DNA of 64,000 nt from CBIHON01 sp966211965 (lineage in GTDB: Bacteria > Pseudomonadota > Gammaproteobacteria > Burkholderiales > Burkholderiaceae_D): the NCBI GenBank assembly GCA_966211965.1, contig CBIHON010000011.1, positions 62,001 through 126,000 on the forward strand. Direction: 5' to 3'. A program made the translations under genes and the position numbers. The notes beneath the pieces are model-generated. The model searched no databases. It was not told the origin of the DNA and saw only the letters and a program-made list of their open reading frames with translations. Positions 57,201 to 62,298 of the stretch are shown piece after piece. Positions within the stretch are counted from its first letter, which is position 1. Each line of letters begins with the position of its first letter.

Positions 57201-60200
57201 CGCTGAAAAACCGTTTGACGAGTGGCCGCTGGATCTTCCCCGTCCGCTGGGCCGCACCGTGAAAAACGCAAAAGGCGGACATTGCTACCGTGCCCGCATC
57301 GATGCTTCGGCCGCCAACCAACTGCGCAGTTTCGCTCAGAAAAATGGCGCAAGCCTGCACGCGCTGATGCTGACGATCATGGCGCGGGAAGTACAACGGC
57401 GTACCGGACGTCTCAAATTCCTGCTTGGTACGGCAGCGACAACCCGCGAACTGGCAAGCGAGACCCAGGTGGTCGGCTATTACGTGAACATGCTTCCCGT
57501 GGCATGCCGGATGCAAGCCGCCGAATCCGTTGAACAAAGCTTGCGCGCCATGCAGCAAACCTTGGCGGAGGGGTTGCGTCATTCGCGCTATCCCTTCGCA
57601 CGTATCTACCAGGACTTTCGGGAGACGCAATCCCAGCCGCCGCATCCGGCACGCTATCCGTTGTTCGATTTCGTGGTAACGGAAAATCCGCGCGCTCAGG
57701 GCGCAAACGATGCGAACCGGCACGAGGTGTTCTTTACCGGCGTCGGCAGGCCGTCAACCGAGCCGGCGAACGACGCGCTTCACTACGAGCACCGTCAGAA
57801 TCCCCCGGCGCAGGATATGACACTCGTCCATGAGAGCCAGCACGACGGCAGCCTCAACCTGCTGTTGTATGTCAATGCATCGCTCTATGAAAAAGAAACC
57901 GCCCGGCTGTGGATGGAGGCCTTGGCGGGATGGGCGCATTTGCTGGCGGACAAGGACAGATTGCCTGGGTCACCGCTTCCTTCATTGCTGCCCGACGAGG
58001 AAAAGCTGCTGGCCGCATGGCAACATGGAAAAACCGTGCCGCATCCCGCCCCATGCTTCCACGACCGCTTCAAACAATTTGCCGATTCCCAGCCGGACCA
58101 CCCTGCCCTCGTCACCAACGAAGGCACGCAAAGCTACGCGGCCTTGAATGCAAAATCCAATGCGATCGCCCACGCGTTGCTGGCGCTGGGGATCGCGCGG
58201 CAAGAACCCATCGGCGTTCTCACCGATCGCTCCAATGCGTTGCCGGAAACCGCATTGGCCATCTGGAAGGCGGGAGGATGTTACCTTCCCTTGGTCAAGG
58301 ATCTTCCGGCCGAACGCCTGGCCTTCATTGCCCGGGATGCGGGCGTACGCGTTCTGGTCGTTCTGGACGGCCATCCGCTGCCGGCGACTTTCAATGAAGC
58401 CGACTACCGGATTCTCCGGCCCGAAATGCTGCCCGCGGCGTTTCTGTCACAGCATGCGCATGAAGTGCAATTCGATGATGGCGGCGTCAAGCCGTCCGAC
58501 GCGGCCTACATCATCTACACCTCCGGCTCCACCGGTCAGCCCAAGGGCGTCGTCCTTCATCACAAAGGGATGAACAATCTTGGCCTTGCCATTGTCCAGG
58601 CCTTCGGCGTACAGTCCGGCGACAGAGGGCTGTTGATGGCCTCGCCCGCTTTCGACGCCTGGATCTCGGATCTGGTCATGATGTGGTCAGGCGGCGGCGC
58701 GCTCGTTCCCGTCGTCCGGGACGAGATGAATGACATCGCCGGGATGCGAGCCAAGTTCGACCGGCTGGGCGTGACGATCGCGACCATGGCGCCCTCTTAT
58801 CTCCGCCTGTTCAACCAGGCGGAATTTCCCACGCTGCGTATCCTCATGACGATGGGCGAGCCGCCCAATGTCGCCGATGCGATTCATTACGCATCGCGGC
58901 TGCGGTACATCAACGGCTATGGGCCGACAGAAAACACGGCCGCCGCTTCCTTCGGATACATCCGCCCCGATGCGCTCCGTTTGACTGCCGGCAAGCCGCT
59001 TATCAATACTTCCGTGTACATTCGCGACGAACAGGGAAGGCCGGTGCCGCCCGGCTCGATTGGGCAAGTCTGGCTCGGCGGCATGGGATTGGCGATCGGC
59101 TATTTGAATCGGCCCGATCTTACCGGCCGCAGCTTTGTGGAAACCGCAACCGGCCGCAACTACCGCACCGGCGATCTCGGGCGCTGGACCGGCAATGGCG
59201 ATTTGCAGATTCTCGGCCGTTCTGACAGCCAGGTAAAGCTGCGCGGCCAACGGGTCGAACTAGGAGAAATCGAACACGTGCTCGGCGCCTGTCCGGACGT
59301 GCAACAGGGCGTCGCTCTGGTAGAGACGCAACACGACGGCACGCAAAACCTGTGGGCCTTCGTCCGCATGCATGCCGATGCCCCGGAACGTGCGCAAAGC
59401 GAATGGCACGCGTATCTGGCTGAAAAGCTTCCGTCCTACATGGTTCCCGCAGCCGTTATCAGGGTGGCGGCGATTCCGGTGACCGAGGCGGGCAAGGTGG
59501 ATCACGCCAGCCTGCTGCGCATGACCGCCGGCCATGCCGCAGGCAGCGCCGGCGCCGATGCGGAACAGGAACAGCGCACTCAGCCGCGCGGCAGTGTGGA
59601 AAAGCGCATCGCGCAAATATGGGCCGAACAGCTGAAGCGCAAATCCATCGCCCGCGAAGACAATTTCTTCGATCTGGGCGGCGACAGCCTGCGGGTGATC
59701 GCGGTGGTCAATCAGGTCCGGCGTGAATTTCACTGCACCATCAATGACCTGTATGAACATCCGGTATTGGCAAATTTCGCCGGCGTTTGCCGCCCGCGCC
59801 CGGACCATTTGCAAACGGTCATCCAGTCGGCGGCCCGTCATTGGCAGCAATATCGAAACGAACTGCCGGCCTATGAAACAAGCCGCAACCAGACCTTGGG
59901 AGAACAGCAGCAGCGCTATGCAGAGCTGAATCAAACGTATGCAGAGCGCAGTATCGAGGCGCGGCGGGATTATCGGCAGGTTCTTCTCACCGGCGCAACC
60001 GGCTACCTGGGCGCCTACCTTCTGCGCGAGCTGTTGTCGGATGGCGAGCGCCAGGTCACAACGCTGGTGCGCGGCAATGATGACGGCACGGCGCGCGCGC
60101 GTCTGGGACGGGTGTTGTGCCATTACTTCGGTCCGGAACAGGGCGCGGCGATGCGAGACAGCGCCCGTCTGACGGTGCTTGCCGGCGATTTGCGGCGCGA

Positions 60201-61095
60201 CGGTTTCGGCCTGAACGCCGGGGCTCACGATCGGCTGGCCAACAATGTGCAAGCCATTTTCCACTGCGCCGCGAACGTCAATCATTTTGGCCACTATCGC
60301 GAGTTCCATGCGGATAACGTGGCGGCCACCGGCAGACTGTTGAAGCTGGCCGCACGAAAAGATGCGGCGCCGGCCGATTTCCATCTTGTTTCCACGCTGT
60401 CGGTAACGGGGCAGCCGCCCGAAAACGGATTCCGGCTGTTCACTGAATACGACGCCGTGCCGGATGCGCTGGACGAGAATTACTACATCCGCACGAAACA
60501 GGAAGCCGAACGCCTGGTGGTCGCGGCACGGGAATATCTGGGCAACGCCTGCATTCATCGCGTCGGCAACCTGGTGTTTGCCGCCGATGGCGGACCGCTG
60601 CAAATGAACATCAAGGACAACGCGTTCTTCCGCCAGCTGGCCGCCTTCATCCGCCTGGGCGTGGTGCCTGACGACTCTCACGTGTGGCTGTGCCACGTCG
60701 ACCTGATTGCGCGTGGCTTGGTGCTCCTTGCCGAAACGAAGAACCTGGGCAACGAGACTCACCATCTGGAAAACGGCCGGCGCGATACGCTCGCGGATTT
60801 TCTCGTCACGGCGCCTGCCTTGGGCGATACCGTTCGGCGCTGCGGCTTCGATGCCTTGCTCGACAGTCTGGGCTCTGCCATCGACGATCCTCGGATGAAC
60901 GAGGCATTGACCGAAACACTGGAAAATTTCGGCCTGTATAACGCCCGCTCGCCGCAAGCCCGCGCACGCCGGCTCGAAATCTGCACGGAACGAACCCAGA
61001 TGCTGCTGGCCCGGCTTGGCGTCACGTGGCCGGCGATCCCGGCGGACGGGCAAATGAATCTGCTGCGGACGGCGGCGCAACTATTTCAACAATAA
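45271..61095 (+). CDS. Five-module nonribosomal peptide synthetase with terminal reductase
   Basis: 5274 residues, GTG start. Domains by residue: A1 15-500, T1 about 550, C1 608-1050, A2 1056-1570, T2 about 1604, C2 1670-2100, A3 2110-2615, T3 about 2662, C3 2727-3160, A4 3170-3680, T4 about 3720, C4 3782-4230, A5 4239-4750, T5 about 4796, reductase 4900-5274. All carriers have LGG(T/N/H/D)S and all C domains keep HHSV(I/G)DG. C2-C4 open with TEGEREFW or TEGQREFW in place of the usual SxAQxR start. A2-A5 keep the amino-binding Asp (1276, 2330, 3394, 4462); A1 has Ile223 there. The reductase has GATGYLG and a YxxxK-type YYIRTK. No epimerase, thioesterase or lead C domain. Product inferred: acyl-capped tetrapeptide aldehyde or alcohol. 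Confidence 0.95.
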   Translation: MQKLNTLGSVKVWSALRLHECFEILADRQPSAPAVITEHNVLTYAELDGRANALAHLLLANGIQDEEPVGVLLERSASLPLAFLAILKAGGAYVPMVADLPAQRLANMAAQSGMRFLIVLDGIEAPAELLATISRHSENAAPHAAIRPEQLNEAFYRQNAHRPAKSGSGSNLAAILFTSGSTGQPKGVLLQHDACINMGCGHIDAHGIGPQDRMLLSSSPGFILGFRELCIPLLAGAAFVPATRALLDDPAGLLALMSRHAVSVALFTPSYLRLFQGAVPAGLRCILTAGERPYADDARHYARELEYWNIHGATEVCGTICMHRVDPDGGGALPSGRPFTNMAVYLLDAAGNEVPHGEIGEIHVLGVGVSRGYLNQPELTAASFVETKYGRAYRTHDLGRWNENGEMETIGRDNDVVKVSGQAVSLGEIERTLMRHEGVKRAAALQHKGRLIAFVESIRPLSSSMDDWRGFLGKTLPVYMQPTQVTALEKMPVSSAGKVDRQALLALAEPAAQAGHREGASLPPQGEVEEHIAKVWEEALDVRPIMRDDNFFALGGTSLLAIMISQRLQALGYKVPTQSVLAAPSVAALAKKIALLAPATEQQQDALALTADQGLATIGQEDFWIGWKIDLPAAGSTISRVLRVCGMAPEAVRWQAAWAQLLGRHASLRTAFFADEDNKVCWRVVDMEELPAAAHLLHDRCTSLAEAREHIAAHTDQAFSLAHPPLARAGVIEVEQEHITLFWFVLHHSVIDGVSARILQEEMYALLLGRALPPAQNGIFLASRAEQEYLQSERAGRDRAYWQEKLDALAADGAEAFTEYETDFPRPVNASGRSAVPLIERLDARTVGALTRLAQAQQVGLHGLLLALLSAEAGRRSGRAGLILGSGISVRPAGAENATGYFVNLLPLILPGKNSNSLAARISAAQGALTEAVEHADYPSGLVYREFRQRHPNARPHSRTSLFDISLTANPSRTCADAGAGFSLTPIRLPGEQMHPAAGIDLAFSHEPFEEDGGGIELALAWNADVYSQSTAQAWLSSFADWLRWLAADTERVHAPLPALLPREAALLARWEHGPALARPAKRFHQLVEELADRHPDRAAVVTPQRTQTYAELDAHANRIAQALLEHGVAHEQAVAVLTESAADLPAVILGIWKAGAAYLPLALEQPPQRLAYMARDAGAKLLIVLDGHAVPAPLAAVVDTILRPTDAAAFPTQRPNIPGSPQDLAFLIYTSGTTGMPKGTSIQHDSLINVAYMTGETTGFVAGDRVALVATPSFDASLWELGMGLLHGLALVPVSQALRDDPWAMKRYYKELGVTVAFHVSSYLRVSKHVPFEGLRILITGGEAPNHDDVKHHAGQLAFWNAYGPTETCIIVSMGRVEADIGSNTPLSIGRPLTNLRISIRNEQGEPVPPGVRGELWLGGVGLARGYLNNPQLTAERFVETAAGRFYRSGDLGYWTDEGCVVLSGRIDHQVKLHGQRVELSEIEQVLLGHAGVTQAVTLVEAGANQTKVLRAFVCLGADAQEPEEEAWRSYLGERLPFHMVPATVTLVADIPLTPSGKTDRQALLRRIPRDAQSIKTPPRGEWETRIAALWSALLGCAVAREDNFFALGGNSLLAVTIAHQLSQESACSVPARELFAAPTLADFAQRIAELADAGTPSCDDTDGEVQNDLATEGEREFWVAEAAGLDTRTFTIPIHRAIRGEMPSPARWNAAWARLVARHEALRTCFSEDEEGRLRRQVLATLHENLDTATKPDRTAALAFIRQCQSEPFAMGAAPLWRAGIVEAADTREHFFWLALHHSVGDGHSIGVLLAELTALLRDEELSPPSGHFAQSAIREQTYLAGSACARDAAYWRETLGRLPEAAFDEWPLDYTRALRPEAGCHRFQTCLDAKTADSLKALARKHEASLHAVLMTLFACEVRRRTGRADFVIGTSASTRESEAEARVVGYYVNMLPLPYSVPHAAAFGDLLRATQQRLATALQHAHYPFARMYQDFWSAHPQHRHPARYPLFDLAVTENPVARRTESGFHLAAASAIQEHTDNGIEYEWSCWSHGQDLLLLHESLADGGLVLQWQANAALYAKETAENWFTALTGWTHWLAEDIERVHAPLPALLPREAALLARWEHGPALARPAKRFHQLVEELADRHPDRAAVVTPQRTQTYAELDAHANRIAQALLEHGVAHEQAVAVLTESAADLPAVILGIWKAGAAYLPLALEQPPQRLAYMARDAGAKLLIVLDGHAVPAPLAAVVDTILRPTDAAAFPTQRPNIPGSPQDLAFLIYTSGTTGMPKGTSIQHDSLINVAYMTGETTGFVAGDRVALVATPSFDASLWELGMGLLHGLALVPVSQALRDDPWAMKRYYKELGVTVAFHVSSYLRVSKHVPFEGLRILITGGEAPNHDDVKHHAGQLAFWNAYGPTETCIIVSMGRVEADIGSNTPLSIGRPLTNLRISIRNEQGEPVPPGVRGELWLGGVGLARGYLNNPQLTAERFVETAAGRFYRSGDLGYWTDEGCVVLSGRIDHQVKLHGQRVELSEIEQVLLGHAGVTQAVTLVEAGANQTKVLRAFVCLGADAQEPEEEAWRSYLGERLPFHMVPATVTLVAEIPLTPAGKIDRASLLGCVNREENRAVKALPQGELEIQIASLWESLLGKNAEGGISREDNFFALGGNSLLAVTMAHQLSQALKCRIPAREFFAAPTLADFAQRLAGLLQTAEEDAVPATDNLATEGEREFWVAETAGLDTHAFTIPVHRVIRGETPDLARWNAAWARLVARHEALRTCFSENDGQLRRHVVPSVDRSLETARQPDAVAALAFIRQRQSEPFSMAAPPLWRAGIVETASTGEHPGEYLFWLALHHSVGDGHSIGILLEELTALLRGQELGPLAARPGQSSAQERAYLASPACGQDAGYWRATLAQLPDCAFDEWPLDFPRSLNTETGCHRLQTRLDANTAAALRTIARQHDASLHAVMLTMLALEVRRRTGRADFTIGTTASTRESAAQVVGYYVNMLPLPYRLAETAVFGEMLRHTQQALATALQHARYPFSRMYHDFWRSRPEHRDPARYPLFDIAITENPVARHADTGLHLAAPSGLAEQISHGVEYERSYWSPGQDMVLIHEALSDGGLILQWQVNAMLYTKETAENWFAGLTGWARWFGEDIRRVHAPLPALLPSEEALLARWEHGPSIARPPLRFHELFETVLDRPDANQGGKPAILTQDGCISYLELEQEANAIAHRLLTNGTGRGKTVGVLSGRSAKLPAAVLGIWKAGATYLPLAAELPPERLAFMARDAGVALLIALDGHAIPAALASALPPAIRPEELSSEFRRIHSARPSVDGDLNDTAYIIYTSGSTGKPKGTLISHASYVNMVQSAGEILGISGDDRTLLFASPSFDVSLSDIGVPLAAGAALCPVPYEVLSSPAQFQTLLNTLEVTVADITPTYLRLLDGANLPSLRILVTGGEAPFLSDVDTYIKRLQYFNAYGPTENTITSTMGRLSLENKAFLSSGRPLPNTSAHVCDADGNPVPPGAIGELWLGGAGLAQGYLQRPELTAASFMETGKGRRYRSGDLARWHVTGELEIIGRNDDQTKLNGIRVELGEIEHALSSHPHIAQAVALVDSHAGNTHSLWAFVCPQPGMDAPAEETWRDYLATRLPSYMIPAAVIAIAAVPVTTSGKVDKAALKKLIADRAPQGEKSLPQNDMEREIARQWTDLLGHAPVYREDNFFALGGHSLLAIALAHRLEKDLGHPVPARELFVEPTLRDFAHRVTQLRSAAVPAEIASDRATEGQREFWVAEQAGLDTRGFNIPVTLAVGGKVPPLDQWQSAWAALVARHEALRTYFYEDREADLRRAVVPQAGATLQYCSHLDLSAALAHIHEQQTLPFAMGTPVLWRAGLVHVAGSDQTVFWLSLHHSVGDGSSVGLLVEALAALLRGQALPHSTGTFDHSAGREETYLNGTACEEDALYWRDVLTSLDGQSAEKPFDEWPLDLPRPLGRTVKNAKGGHCYRARIDASAANQLRSFAQKNGASLHALMLTIMAREVQRRTGRLKFLLGTAATTRELASETQVVGYYVNMLPVACRMQAAESVEQSLRAMQQTLAEGLRHSRYPFARIYQDFRETQSQPPHPARYPLFDFVVTENPRAQGANDANRHEVFFTGVGRPSTEPANDALHYEHRQNPPAQDMTLVHESQHDGSLNLLLYVNASLYEKETARLWMEALAGWAHLLADKDRLPGSPLPSLLPDEEKLLAAWQHGKTVPHPAPCFHDRFKQFADSQPDHPALVTNEGTQSYAALNAKSNAIAHALLALGIARQEPIGVLTDRSNALPETALAIWKAGGCYLPLVKDLPAERLAFIARDAGVRVLVVLDGHPLPATFNEADYRILRPEMLPAAFLSQHAHEVQFDDGGVKPSDAAYIIYTSGSTGQPKGVVLHHKGMNNLGLAIVQAFGVQSGDRGLLMASPAFDAWISDLVMMWSGGGALVPVVRDEMNDIAGMRAKFDRLGVTIATMAPSYLRLFNQAEFPTLRILMTMGEPPNVADAIHYASRLRYINGYGPTENTAAASFGYIRPDALRLTAGKPLINTSVYIRDEQGRPVPPGSIGQVWLGGMGLAIGYLNRPDLTGRSFVETATGRNYRTGDLGRWTGNGDLQILGRSDSQVKLRGQRVELGEIEHVLGACPDVQQGVALVETQHDGTQNLWAFVRMHADAPERAQSEWHAYLAEKLPSYMVPAAVIRVAAIPVTEAGKVDHASLLRMTAGHAAGSAGADAEQEQRTQPRGSVEKRIAQIWAEQLKRKSIAREDNFFDLGGDSLRVIAVVNQVRREFHCTINDLYEHPVLANFAGVCRPRPDHLQTVIQSAARHWQQYRNELPAYETSRNQTLGEQQQRYAELNQTYAERSIEARRDYRQVLLTGATGYLGAYLLRELLSDGERQVTTLVRGNDDGTARARLGRVLCHYFGPEQGAAMRDSARLTVLAGDLRRDGFGLNAGAHDRLANNVQAIFHCAANVNHFGHYREFHADNVAATGRLLKLAARKDAAPADFHLVSTLSVTGQPPENGFRLFTEYDAVPDALDENYYIRTKQEAERLVVAAREYLGNACIHRVGNLVFAADGGPLQMNIKDNAFFRQLAAFIRLGVVPDDSHVWLCHVDLIARGLVLLAETKNLGNETHHLENGRRDTLADFLVTAPALGDTVRRCGFDALLDSLGSAIDDPRMNEALTETLENFGLYNARSPQARARRLEICTERTQMLLARLGVTWPAIPADGQMNLLRTAAQLFQQ
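48436..49865 (+). repeat. 1430-bp repeat, copy 1 (A domain of module 2)
   Basis: No difference was seen from 51598-53027 (offset 3162 bp) in the segments compared. The flanks diverge at once: C against T at 48435 and T against C at 49866. It encodes essentially the whole A2 domain. Confidence 0.92.
51598..53027 (+). repeat. 1430-bp repeat, copy 2 (A domain of module 3)
   Basis: Second copy of the same DNA, making A3 identical to A2 in protein sequence, while the adjoining C and T domains of the two modules are only similar. This is the pattern expected from recent gene conversion or domain swapping. Confidence 0.92.
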
Positions 61096-61114
61096 CGAAT
61101 AATTAAGGGAAACT

Positions 61115-62086
61115 ATGCTGACTTACGTTCGCGATCTGGGATTTCGCATTGGCGAATTCTCAATGAAACCAATCTCCGCCCAGGAAATTGCCGACATCCT
61201 ATCGACTTTGGAAAAGCACTACGGCACGGTCACGGACCCTTCGGTTCTTGTTCCGCGCGAGGACGAAGCTGAAATCCGCCATGCGATAAAGCGCGCGGCC
61301 CCCGGGGTCGCCGCCGTTGCCGGCAAATTGAAGAACATGCTCGAAAGCGACTACAGTGCGATCCTCATTCCCAAAACCTGGTTGAGCCACCTCGATCTCG
61401 GTCCAAGGAGTTTCGTGCTTTTTGCGCTGACCTTGTGCATGGGCAGTCCGACCGCGACCGACAGAATCGAAAAAAGGGTCGTTTGGGACGTCAAGGCGCG
61501 CGGCGACACGATGAAACCCGGATATCTCCCCACCTTTTCAGAACATTCCTATGAAGCGGAACTCCACACGGACACGCAATACTTCCAGAATCCGGAACGG
61601 TATATGCTGCTCTACTTCGTCGTTCCTTCAGCATGCGGCGGCGGCAGGTCAAAAATACGCGATGTCTCTTGCGTCAAGCGGCAACTTTCGCTCAGCGAGA
61701 ACGGCCGCTGGGCGCTGGAATTTCTGTCCCGGCAGGAACTGCCCTTCCGCATTCCGTCCACGTTCACGACAACGGGATCGCATGATGCCGTGGAAGTCAC
61801 GTTCGCCAAGATTTTCGATAGGCGTCCCAGCATCCGCTTCCGCGCCGATACGCTGGAACGCGGGCTCGAAGCCTACCCCTTATACGACACGCCGGAGGTT
61901 CGCAAGGCGCTGAGCATTCTCAGCGCTGAGCTGGATGAGACGAGCCTTCTCTACGACCAGTATCTCGACGCGGATAACCTCCTGATCGTCAACAACCACG
62001 AGGCCCTCCATGGGCGCGGGGAGTTCACGGACCATCGCAGGCACGCCCTGCGCATTCGCATTGATGAGGAAAGAAGCGCGGCTTGA
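61115..62086 (+). CDS. TauD-like Fe(II)/2-oxoglutarate-dependent oxygenase
   Basis: A 323-residue non-haem iron oxygenase. The iron-binding HxD motif is in ELHTDTQYFQNPERYMLLYF. The distal His and the 2-oxoglutarate Arg are in NNHEALHGRGEFTDHRRHAL, RIRID. This fits the clavaminate-synthase-like or TauD group that beta-hydroxylates amino acids in peptide pathways. It starts 19 bp after the synthetase stop with AAGGGA upstream, so it is cotranscribed. It probably hydroxylates a free or carrier-bound residue of the peptide. Confidence 0.85.
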   Translation: MLTYVRDLGFRIGEFSMKPISAQEIADILSTLEKHYGTVTDPSVLVPREDEAEIRHAIKRAAPGVAAVAGKLKNMLESDYSAILIPKTWLSHLDLGPRSFVLFALTLCMGSPTATDRIEKRVVWDVKARGDTMKPGYLPTFSEHSYEAELHTDTQYFQNPERYMLLYFVVPSACGGGRSKIRDVSCVKRQLSLSENGRWALEFLSRQELPFRIPSTFTTTGSHDAVEVTFAKIFDRRPSIRFRADTLERGLEAYPLYDTPEVRKALSILSAELDETSLLYDQYLDADNLLIVNNHEALHGRGEFTDHRRHALRIRIDEERSAA

Positions 62087-62149
62087 TTGGCGTTGACAAT
62101 TGGCGCCGTGCTCCGTAAAGTCCCTTGCCTTTCCGCATTTTCTTTCAAT

Positions 62150-62205
62150 AAATCCGGTCGGACGGATCGGCGCCGCATGCGGCGCTATTTCGTCCCGCCG
62201 GATTT
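62150..62205 (+). other. Long stem-loop between oxygenase and exporter genes
   Basis: AAATCCGG (62150-62157) pairs with CCGGATTT (62198-62205). CGGACG and CGTCCCG pair inside with one mismatch. The tip is the perfect palindrome GCGCCGCATGCGGCGC (62170-62185). There is no T run after it, so it is more likely an attenuator or RNA-processing element than a simple terminator. Confidence 0.6.
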
Positions 62206-62298
62206 GTGCAGATGGCTGTAATCAACGGACTTTCTCCCAGTACATAGAAAATATTTCATGCTTCTGAATCATTTACCTGTATCTCGAAAGATCCGCCC

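Noticed and set aside
59260..61080. Long minus-strand open frame (606 codons) opposite the last synthetase module
   Set aside because: It lies entirely antisense to well-supported A5-T5-reductase coding sequence and has no domain motif. GC-rich coding DNA often gives such shadows.
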